From Clostridiaceae bacterium (GTDB taxonomy: Bacteria; Bacillota; Clostridia; Lutisporales; Lutisporaceae), in NCBI GenBank assembly GCA_028697435.1, contig JAQVFD010000066.1, positions 1 through 9,011 of the forward strand: 9,011 nucleotides of DNA, given 5' to 3'. A model generated the notes under the pieces. The model ran no database searches, was not told the origin of the DNA, and saw nothing but the letters and a program-made list of their open reading frames with translations. The translations under genes were made by a program, and so were the position numbers. Position 1 is the stretch's first letter; every line of letters starts with the position of its first letter. Below are positions 1 through 5,194 of the stretch, piece after piece.

Positions 1-1
1 C

Positions 2-670
2 GGAAAAGTTATATGCTCAGGAACTGAGGACAGGGAAGGGGCACTCTCTGCAGTTGGTGCAGTTTCACCTCCGGGTGGAGACTTATCAGAGCCGGTAACC
101 CAGGCATCCTTGAGAATTGTTAAAGTTTTCTGGGGTCTGGATGCTGCTCTTGCTTATAGCAGACACTTCCCGGCAATAAACTGGCTGCAGAGCTATTCTC
201 TGTATCTTGACAGATTGGGAGACTGGTTTACTGATGAAGTAGCTCCCGATTGGCACGATCTCAGAATGGAAGCCATGAAATTGCTTCAGGAAGAGGCAGA
301 ATTAAACGAAATAGTAAGATTGGTAGGTTTTGATGCACTATCATTAAAGGATAGGTTTACACTGGAAGTATCAAAAACTATAAGAGAAGACTATCTGCAT
401 CAGAATGCATTCCATGAAATTGACACATATACTTCAATCAATAAACAGTATAGAATGCTAAGAGCAATATTACTGTTCAGTCATGAAGGGCAAAAAGCAT
501 TGAGTGAAGGTGCGTTCTATAAGGAGCTTACTACTCTACCTGTAAGGGAAGATATTGCTAAGGCTAAGCTCATACTTGAGAATGACGTGGAATCCTTTGA
601 TGTTCTTGAATTAAACATTAAAGATCAGATAGCTTCCATCCTTTCAAAGGGAGGGAAAATCGTATGCTAA
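2..670 (+). CDS. atpA: V-type ATP synthase subunit A, C-terminal part (5' truncated)
   Basis: This is the catalytic A subunit of the V1 (A1) head of a rotary V-type ATPase, also called NtpA. The frame is open from base 2 with no start in the window, so about 222 C-terminal residues of a protein usually near 590 are visible. The Walker A loop lies upstream, outside the window. Recognisable A-subunit stretches are SPPGGD followed by LSEPVTQASLRIVKVFWGLD and then AALAYSRHFPAINWL, after which comes the C-terminal helical domain. A TTG at 110 could be mistaken for a start, but the conserved sequence runs in frame well upstream of it. The stop TAA (668-670) overlaps the start of the B-subunit gene by 7 nt, indicating translational coupling. 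Whether the enzyme moves H+ or Na+ cannot be told, because the K subunit is not in view. Confidence 0.97.
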   Translation, partial: GKVICSGTEDREGALSAVGAVSPPGGDLSEPVTQASLRIVKVFWGLDAALAYSRHFPAINWLQSYSLYLDRLGDWFTDEVAPDWHDLRMEAMKLLQEEAELNEIVRLVGFDALSLKDRFTLEVSKTIREDYLHQNAFHEIDTYTSINKQYRMLRAILLFSHEGQKALSEGAFYKELTTLPVREDIAKAKLILENDVESFDVLELNIKDQIASILSKGGKIVC

Positions 671-2043
671 AGGAATACAAAACCATTAAAGAAGTTGCAG
701 GACCACTTATGTTTGTTGACCAGGTTGAGGGAGTTAAGTTTGATGAATTAGTTGAGATAGAAATGAAAAGCGGAGAGCTTCGCCGGGGAAAGGTTCTCGA
801 AGTTTCCGGCAATACAGCCTTGGTGCAGTTATTCGAAGGCTCAACAGGAATTAATATTAATGAAGCCAAGGTTCGTTTTACCGGTCACAGCCTTGAGCTG
901 CCGGTATCCACAGACATGTTGGGAAGAGTCTTTGACGGTATGGGAAGACCTAAAGATGGAGGCCCGAAAATCTTACCTGAATCAAGGAAGGATATAAACG
1001 GCAGTCCTATAAATCCTGCTGCAAGAGACTATCCCTCAGAGTTTATACAGACCGGTATATCCGCAATAGACGGACTTAACACACTTGTTAGAGGTCAGAA
1101 GCTTCCTGTTTTCTCAGGTTCCGGTCTGCCCCATGCAAGACTGGCTGCCCAGATAGCAAGGCAGGCAAAGGTTCTCGGTACAGATAGTAAATTCGCCGTT
1201 GTTTTTGCTGCTATAGGTATAACCTATGAAGATGCTGATTACTTCGTATCTGACTTTAAAAGGACTGGTGCAATAGATAGGGCAGTGCTTTTCATGAATC
1301 TTGCAGATGACCCTGCCATTGAGCGTATTTCTACACCTCGTATGGCACTGACAGCTGCAGAGTATCTTGCATATGAAAAAGGCATGCACGTACTTGTAAT
1401 ATTGACGGATATTACTAATTACTGCGATGCTCTTCGTGAAGTATCTGCAGCAAGAAAGGAAGTTCCGGGAAGAAGAGGTTATCCGGGATATCTCTATACT
1501 GACTTGGCTACAATATATGAAAGAGCAGGCAGGATCAGGGATAAAGAAGGATCTATAACACAAATACCTATACTTACAATGCCTGAGGATGACAAGACTC
1601 ATCCTATACCTGACCTTACAGGCTACATAACAGAAGGTCAGATCATACTAAGCAGGGAGCTTTACAGGAAGGGTATATTGCCACCTATAGATGTGCTTCC
1701 GTCACTTTCCCGTCTTAAGGATAAAGGTATCGGCAAGGAAAAGACCAGAGAAGACCACGCTGATACAATGAACCAGCTCTTTGCATCCTATGCAAGAGGA
1801 AAGGAAGCAAAGGAACTGGCTGTAATACTTGGAGAAGGTGCTCTCAGCGATACAGATAAACTTTTTGCCAAGTTTGCGGATGAGTTTGAGAAGAGGTATA
1901 TAGCTCAGGGAAATAATGAAGATAGAAGCATAGAGCAGACTCTTTCACTGGGTTGGGAACTTCTCTCAATACTGCCAAGAGTTGAGCTTAAGAGAATAAA
2001 AGACGTCTTTATTGACAAATACCTGCCTAAAGGGGATGCATAG
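664..2043 (+). CDS. atpB: V-type ATP synthase subunit B
   Basis: This is the non-catalytic nucleotide-site B subunit (NtpB) that alternates with A in the A3B3 hexamer of the cytoplasmic V1 head. At 459 aa it has the usual full length. The N-terminal beta-barrel is at about residues 5-75. The central ATPase fold carries the degenerate P-loop SGSGLPHARLA (151-161), in which the catalytic Walker A GKT is absent, as expected for B. Further marks are FAAIGITYEDAD (181-192) and PGRRGYPGYLYTDLATIYER (268-287). DVLPSLSRL contains Arg350, which matches the family's arginine finger reaching into the A-subunit site. The start is ATG 664 with GGGAGGG (649-655) 8 nt upstream. It overlaps the end of atpA by 7 nt, and atpD begins 3 nt after its stop, so the three genes form one operon. 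Confidence 0.98.
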   Translation: MLKEYKTIKEVAGPLMFVDQVEGVKFDELVEIEMKSGELRRGKVLEVSGNTALVQLFEGSTGININEAKVRFTGHSLELPVSTDMLGRVFDGMGRPKDGGPKILPESRKDINGSPINPAARDYPSEFIQTGISAIDGLNTLVRGQKLPVFSGSGLPHARLAAQIARQAKVLGTDSKFAVVFAAIGITYEDADYFVSDFKRTGAIDRAVLFMNLADDPAIERISTPRMALTAAEYLAYEKGMHVLVILTDITNYCDALREVSAARKEVPGRRGYPGYLYTDLATIYERAGRIRDKEGSITQIPILTMPEDDKTHPIPDLTGYITEGQIILSRELYRKGILPPIDVLPSLSRLKDKGIGKEKTREDHADTMNQLFASYARGKEAKELAVILGEGALSDTDKLFAKFADEFEKRYIAQGNNEDRSIEQTLSLGWELLSILPRVELKRIKDVFIDKYLPKGDA

Positions 2044-2046
2044 CAT

Positions 2047-2694
2047 ATGGCTAAACTAAATGTAAGTCCTACTCGTATGGAGCTGACAAGACTTAAGGGC
2101 AGACTGAAAACTGCTACAAGAGGTCACAAGCTTTTAAAAGACAAGCAGGATGAGCTTATGAAGAAGTTCATAGATTATGTAAAGAAAAATATGGAGATCA
2201 GGGTGGCTGTGGAAAAGGAACTTATCGCTGCTTTTAACAACTTTCTTATTGCCAGGGCGGTAATGTCTTCTGAAGTGCTTGAAGAAGCAATAATGTACCC
2301 GACACAGAAGATAAACCTTGAGATGAGCACAAAAAACATTATGAGTGTTAATTCTCCTGTGTTTAATCTTGTGAAGGAAGACAACAAAGAGATTTCAAGC
2401 ATATATCCTTATGGCTTTGCAACTACCTCCGGGGAACTGGATGGAGCAATATCTTCTCTGCAGGAGGTTTTTGACAAGTTGATTGAACTGGCTCAAGTGG
2501 AGAAGAGTTGTCAGCTAATGGCCGATGAGATTGAGAAAACAAGGCGTAGGGTTAATGCCTTGGAGTATGTTATGATTCCTCAGCTAATTGAAACGGTAAG
2601 GTATATTACCATGAAGCTTGACGAAAATGAAAGAGGAAGCAGAGTAAGGCTCATGAAGGTCAAGGATATGATGGAAAAACAAAAAGAAGCATAG
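2047..2694 (+). CDS. atpD: V-type ATP synthase subunit D (central rotor shaft)
   Basis: Subunit D (NtpD) is the coiled-coil axle that rotates inside the A3B3 hexamer and transmits torque to the membrane ring. At 215 aa it is of normal length. The N-terminal helix has the family signature NVSPTRMELTRLKGRLKTA and then RGHKLLKDKQDELM (residues 5-38). The C-terminal helix has RRVNALEYVMIPQLIETVRY (167-186) and then ITMKLDENERGSRVRLMKVK (187-206). The middle part is a short globular region. The start ATG 2047 follows AGGGGA (2031-2036), which lies within the end of atpB. No further ATPase gene follows. A repeat and a strong terminator come next, so this is probably the last gene of the operon. Confidence 0.97.
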   Translation: MAKLNVSPTRMELTRLKGRLKTATRGHKLLKDKQDELMKKFIDYVKKNMEIRVAVEKELIAAFNNFLIARAVMSSEVLEEAIMYPTQKINLEMSTKNIMSVNSPVFNLVKEDNKEISSIYPYGFATTSGELDGAISSLQEVFDKLIELAQVEKSCQLMADEIEKTRRRVNALEYVMIPQLIETVRYITMKLDENERGSRVRLMKVKDMMEKQKEA

Positions 2695-2727
2695 GTAAGT
2701 GCTTCGAAGAGATACCCTAGTTCTAGA

Positions 2728-2755
2728 GACTAGCGACTCGTGACCAGTGACTGAA
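2728..2755 (+). repeat. Four-unit degenerate heptanucleotide tandem repeat
   Basis: Four units in exact 7-nt phase, each beginning GAC: GACTAGC (2728), GACTCGT (2735), GACCAGT (2742) and GACTGAA (2749). A related CTAG-rich stretch (CTAGTTCTAG, 2717-2726) precedes it. It lies between the atpD stop and the terminator. Function is unknown. Confidence 0.55.
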
Positions 2756-2756
2756 G

Positions 2757-2806
2757 AAAAGGGATATTGTTAGCTATAATTTATAGTTTAGCAACATCCC
2801 TTTTTT
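2757..2806 (+). terminator. Rho-independent terminator of the ATPase operon, probably bidirectional
   Basis: A long hairpin: AAAAGGGAT (2757-2765) pairs with ATCCCTTTT starting at 2796, followed inward by TTG/CAA and CTAT/ATAG around a short AT-rich loop. Six T residues follow on the plus strand (2801-2806). The four A residues at the left base give a T run on the minus strand, so it can also end transcription of the convergent DUF1540 gene. Confidence 0.85.
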
Positions 2807-2814
2807 ACATGCTC

Positions 2815-3021
2815 TTAACTATTTGTCTTTACAAAGGTTGTGCAGCAGGTTCCTTCACTTGACTGTGCAATTCCATCTCCCATAGGATTTACCTGAATGA
2901 CATTCGCACTACAGTAATCATTATCATAATATGTGCAAGTGTTTACATTGCATTTAATGCTGTGATTATGAGCATGCATCTTATTTGAGGAAATGTCATT
3001 ATTAAATGTGTTTTTATGCAT
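2815..3021 (-). CDS. DUF1540 domain small cysteine-rich protein
   Basis: A 68-residue protein resembling the DUF1540 family of short, probably metal-binding proteins common in Clostridia; their biochemical role is unknown. The domain is IKCNVNTCTYYDNDYCSAN (residues 22-40) followed by a second part ending GTCC (57-60). This gives Cys24, Cys29, Cys37, Cys59 and Cys60. An extra His-rich stretch, HAHNH (16-20), precedes the domain. The start chosen is the ATG at 3021, because on the minus strand AAGGAGG lies 7 nt upstream. An internal Met at residue 15 has no such site. It is convergent with the ATPase operon and divergent from the aminotransferase. Metal binding is inferred from the Cys pattern only. 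Confidence 0.85.
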   Translation of the reverse strand: MHKNTFNNDISSNKMHAHNHSIKCNVNTCTYYDNDYCSANVIQVNPMGDGIAQSSEGTCCTTFVKTNS

Positions 3022-3130
3022 ATAGAATCCTCCTTAAATATTTCATTTGCCAACAAGATTATTTTTTGCAGAATCAAAATATTAATACTTCAATGATCAT
3101 GTAAAATGATGGAAATGATTACAATAGTTT

Positions 3131-3200
3131 TTGACATATTGAAATAGTTTAGTATTTTCCAGTAAATGTTCTGGAAATATTTATTTATATAAGGTATGAT
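3131..3200 (+). promoter_or_regulatory. Tandem sigma-A-like promoters with inverted repeat, upstream of the aminotransferase
   Basis: Two candidates are visible. The distal one is TTGACA (3131-3136), 16 nt, TATTTT (3153-3158). The proximal one is TGGAAA (3172-3177), 17 nt, TATGAT (3195-3200). A 7-bp inverted repeat, TTTCCAG (3156-3162) and CTGGAAA (3171-3177), spans the distal -10 and the proximal -35, so a bound regulator could affect both. Assignment is by consensus only. Confidence 0.45.
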
Positions 3201-3222
3201 ATATGTGGAGGATGGATAAAAG

Positions 3223-3261
3223 ATGGCGGTAAAATATATGGGGGTGTTTTTTAAAAAATGA
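3223..3261 (+). CDS. Possible 12-residue leader peptide overlapping the aminotransferase start
   Basis: This short frame would encode MAVKYMGVFFKK. It begins with ATG at 3223, with GGAGG (3207-3211) 11 nt upstream, and its TGA stop overlaps the aminotransferase ATG in the sequence ATGA (3258-3261). That arrangement is typical of translational coupling: ribosomes ending the small frame could restart on the aminotransferase, whose own site (GGGGGTG, 3240-3246) is 11 nt from its ATG. The peptide has no run of a single amino acid that would suggest classical attenuation. It may instead be a chance frame. Confidence 0.35.
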   Translation: MAVKYMGVFFKK

Positions 3262-4436
3262 GTATTCAATTTGCTAGCAGGATGGACAATTTAAAAGGCT
3301 CCGTAATAAGAGAACTGCTTAAGTATGCCGAACAGCCGGATATAATATCATTTGCAGGAGGGCTTCCCGCACCTGAACTTTTCCCGGTGGAGGAAATGGC
3401 AAAAGCAACCCAGAGAGTAATGGAGGAAGATGGAAGAGCTTCATTACAATATGGTGCAACTGACGGATACTTACCGCTAAGAAAGAAAATAGCTGAAAGA
3501 TCCAAGAAGATTGGATTTACTCCGGATCCCAATGAAATACTTATCACTTCCGGATCACAGCAGGGTCTTGATTTCACGGCGAAAATCTTTATAAACAAAG
3601 ATGACGTGATTATTACTGAGAGCCCAAGCTATTTGGGTGCTTTAAATGCATTCAAGGCATACCAGCCCAAGTTCGTCGAAATCCCTATGGACGAAGACGG
3701 CATGATAATGGAAGATCTTGAAAAAGCTTTGGCAACTAATAAAAATGTAAAGTTCATTTATACCATACCGGATTTCCAGAACCCAACAGGAAGGACAATG
3801 CCTGTTGAAAGAAGAAAAAAGCTTATGGAATTAGCCACCCAATATGAGATACCCGTTATAGAGGATAATCCATACGGAGAGCTTCGATTTGAAGGCGAAA
3901 TACTGCCGTCTTTGAAGTGCTTTGATCCCAAGAATCTTGTTATTCTTCTGGGAACTTTCTCAAAGATACTGGCACCGGGCATGAGACTGGGATGGGTCGT
4001 AGCCAGACCGGATTTGTTGATAAAATACAATTTGGTTAAGCAGGGAGCTGACTTGCAGAGCAGCTCTATGGCTCAGAGACAGGCAAATATGTTTATGGAA
4101 ATGTACGATATTGAAAAACATATCGACAAAATTATCAAAGTATATTCAGGCAGAAGGAACCTTATGCTTGAGACAATCAAAAAGGAATTCCCGTCCAGCA
4201 CAAAGTGTACCAATCCTCAAGGGGGACTCTTTGCATGGGCTACTTTCCCTGAAGAGATTGACGCTGCAGTGCTTCTTAAGAAGGCATTGGAACAGAAAGT
4301 TGCGTTTGTTCCGGGAGAACCATTCTATCCTAATGGCGGGAACGCAAATCACTGCAGGCTGAACTACTCCTGCATGAGTGATGAAAAGATAGTTGAAGGT
4401 ATTACAAGAATGGGAAAAGCTTTAAAATCAATGTAA
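3258..4436 (+). CDS. PLP-dependent class I/II aminotransferase (2-aminoadipate/aromatic type)
   Basis: A cytoplasmic fold-type I aminotransferase of 392 aa, the normal length. Visible landmarks are SFAGGLPAPELFP (31-43), LQYGATDGYLPLR (63-75), SGSQQGLD (98-105, phosphate-binding), FQNPTGR with Asn175, IEDNPYGELRF with Asp203 and Tyr206 (PLP ring contacts), and GTFSKILAPGMRLGW (232-246) with Lys236 as the expected Schiff-base lysine. CRLNYS has Arg367, which binds the substrate carboxylate. The pattern matches the LysN/ARO8/MocR-like subgroup that acts on 2-aminoadipate, aromatic or branched-chain amino acids. There is no N-terminal GntR helix-turn-helix, so it is the enzyme alone rather than a MocR regulator. 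The exact substrate cannot be read from sequence. It forms its own transcription unit, with its own terminator just after the stop. Confidence 0.93.
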   Translation: MSIQFASRMDNLKGSVIRELLKYAEQPDIISFAGGLPAPELFPVEEMAKATQRVMEEDGRASLQYGATDGYLPLRKKIAERSKKIGFTPDPNEILITSGSQQGLDFTAKIFINKDDVIITESPSYLGALNAFKAYQPKFVEIPMDEDGMIMEDLEKALATNKNVKFIYTIPDFQNPTGRTMPVERRKKLMELATQYEIPVIEDNPYGELRFEGEILPSLKCFDPKNLVILLGTFSKILAPGMRLGWVVARPDLLIKYNLVKQGADLQSSSMAQRQANMFMEMYDIEKHIDKIIKVYSGRRNLMLETIKKEFPSSTKCTNPQGGLFAWATFPEEIDAAVLLKKALEQKVAFVPGEPFYPNGGNANHCRLNYSCMSDEKIVEGITRMGKALKSM

Positions 4437-4444
4437 GTAATATA

Positions 4445-4478
4445 AAAAATCTCCGGGTTGCACCGGAGATTTTTATTT
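4445..4478 (+). terminator. Terminator of the aminotransferase gene
   Basis: A perfect 12-bp stem, AAAAATCTCCGG (4445-4456) and CCGGAGATTTTT (4463-4474), with loop GTTGCA and a T-rich tail. It starts 9 nt after the aminotransferase stop. Because the stem has A and T runs at its base it may work in both directions. Confidence 0.92.
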
Positions 4479-4513
4479 AATACGTTGGTATGCAATAGGA
4501 GTCTGAATTGTTG

Positions 4514-4527
4514 TAACAAATTTGTTA
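4514..4527. promoter_or_regulatory. 14-nt perfect palindrome upstream of the rubredoxin promoter
   Basis: TAACAAATTTGTTA reads the same on both strands. It lies about 17 nt upstream of the putative -35 of the rubredoxin gene, a place suited to a dimeric regulator. The half-site TTGTTAA recalls Rex, but the halves are oriented inward-out compared with the Rex consensus (TTGTTAA, 4 nt, TTAACAA), so no regulator is assigned. Confidence 0.35.
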
Positions 4528-4543
4528 ATAATGAAGGTATATA

Positions 4544-4572
4544 TAGAAAATACTCAGATAAAATAGTATAAT
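4544..4572 (+). promoter_or_regulatory. Sigma-A-like promoter of the rubredoxin gene
   Basis: TAGAAA (4544-4549), 17 nt, TATAAT (4567-4572). The -10 is a perfect match and the -35 matches 4 of 6 bases. It is the only good -10 between the preceding terminator and the rubredoxin start at 4634, leaving a leader of about 55 nt. Confidence 0.55.
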
Positions 4573-4633
4573 ATGCTTAATCTTTAGGGGATTAGAAGTA
4601 CATAAAACAAAACATCTATGAGGAGGAAAGAAA

Positions 4634-4792
4634 ATGGAAAAATGGACTTGTACAGCATGCGGATATGTATATGATCCGGAAGTAGGGGATCCGGACAGTG
4701 GGGTAGAACCGGGCACACCATTTGAAGATATTCCTGATGATTGGGTATGTCCATTATGCGGAGTCGGAAAGGAAATGTTCGAAAAGGAATAA
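4634..4792 (+). CDS. Rubredoxin
   Basis: A 52-residue one-iron electron carrier of the cytoplasm, the classic length for clostridial rubredoxin. The Fe(Cys)4 site is complete: CTACG (Cys6, Cys9) and CPLCG (Cys39, Cys42). Other family marks are Trp4, YVYDPEVGDPDSGVEPGT (11-28), F30 and DDWVCP (35-40). The start ATG 4634 has AGGAGG (4621-4626) 7 nt upstream. It is monocistronic, with a promoter upstream and a terminator downstream. Such rubredoxins usually pass electrons to oxygen- or peroxide-reducing enzymes (rubrerythrin, superoxide reductase, flavodiiron proteins) in anaerobes. No partner is next to it, so the partner here is unknown. Confidence 0.97.
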   Translation: MEKWTCTACGYVYDPEVGDPDSGVEPGTPFEDIPDDWVCPLCGVGKEMFEKE

Positions 4793-4821
4793 GAGAATAA
4801 AGATTATTTAGTTTGCAAGAG

Positions 4822-4848
4822 AAAAACTGAGTAAATCTCAGTTTTTTT
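4822..4848 (+). terminator. Terminator of the rubredoxin gene
   Basis: AAAAACTGAG (4822-4831) pairs with CTCAGTTTTT (4837-4846) around the loop TAAAT, followed by more T. It lies 30 nt after the rubredoxin stop. Confidence 0.88.
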
Positions 4849-4880
4849 CATGTAAACAAATATCATAAAAAAATTGAGTA

Positions 4881-4909
4881 TTGCTAAAACTAGCGATACA
4901 TGATAAAAT
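4881..4909 (+). promoter_or_regulatory. Putative promoter of tRNA-Gln
   Basis: TTGCTA (4881-4886), 17 nt, TAAAAT (4904-4909), about 30 nt before the mature tRNA 5' end. It lies after the rubredoxin terminator, as expected for a separately transcribed tRNA. Confidence 0.5.
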
Positions 4910-4938
4910 AAACTTTGTCGGAAATCCCGAACCAATAT

Positions 4939-5012
4939 TCCCGGTTTGTGTAACGGTAGCACAACTGACTCTGGATCAGTTTGTTGAGGTTCAAATCCTT
5001 AACCGGGAGCCA
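4939..5012 (+). tRNA. tRNA-Gln (anticodon CUG)
   Basis: A complete cloverleaf can be folded by eye. The acceptor TCCCGGT (4939-4945) pairs with ACCGGGA (5002-5008). The D arm is GTGT/GCAC with GG in the loop. The anticodon stem is ACTGA/TCAGT with loop CTCTGGA, giving CTG at 4971-4973 (reads CAG). The variable loop is 4 nt, and the T arm TGAGG/CCTTA encloses the loop TTCAAAT. The discriminator is G and CCA is encoded (5010-5012). The U1-A72 pair and G73 are usual glutamine identity features. It is a solitary tRNA with its own terminator. In Clostridia glutaminyl-tRNA is usually made by Glu charging and GatCAB amidation. Confidence 0.95.
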
Positions 5013-5023
5013 TACGAAAACTC

Positions 5024-5060
5024 AGACATTGCAGTAATTTGCAGTGTCTTTTGTTTTTTG
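5024..5060 (+). terminator. Terminator of tRNA-Gln
   Basis: AGACATTGCA (5024-5033) pairs with TGCAGTGTCT (5040-5049) with one T-G wobble and the loop GTAATT. The T-rich tail (5050-5059) contains a single G. It begins 12 nt after the tRNA CCA. Confidence 0.88.
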
Positions 5061-5081
5061 TAATTAAATGGACCGGATTAA

Positions 5082-5170
5082 TGATATAATATAATAACAT
5101 ACACACAAAATTTAGAAACCTTTTTCCGGTAAGTCTCATTTTTGATATGACTTTGTATACTCCATTATAA
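5082..5170 (+). promoter_or_regulatory. Two candidate promoters of arsM
   Basis: The proximal candidate is TTGATA (5142-5147), 17 nt, TTATAA (5165-5170), placed about 25 nt before the arsM start. The distal candidate is an extended -10, TG-A-TATAAT (5082-5090), without a good -35. An imperfectly placed inverted pair, ACCGGA (5072-5077) and TCCGGT (5125-5130), flanks the distal one. No clear ArsR-type box is seen. Confidence 0.45.
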
Positions 5171-5194
5171 GATTTCATACTGAGGTGAAATATT

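Noticed and set aside
1114..1602. A 162-codon minus-strand frame inside atpB
   Set aside because: It is antisense to highly conserved B-subunit sequence, with Cys/Ile/Ser-rich composition and no domain.
4889..4909. ACTAGCGA with GA at 7-nt steps as a second copy of the heptamer repeat near 2728
   Set aside because: Only one shared 8-mer and very loose periodicity in AT-rich DNA, so it could easily be chance.
4881..5063. A 60-codon frame covering the tRNA region
   Set aside because: It spans a complete tRNA-Gln and its terminator, so protein coding is implausible.
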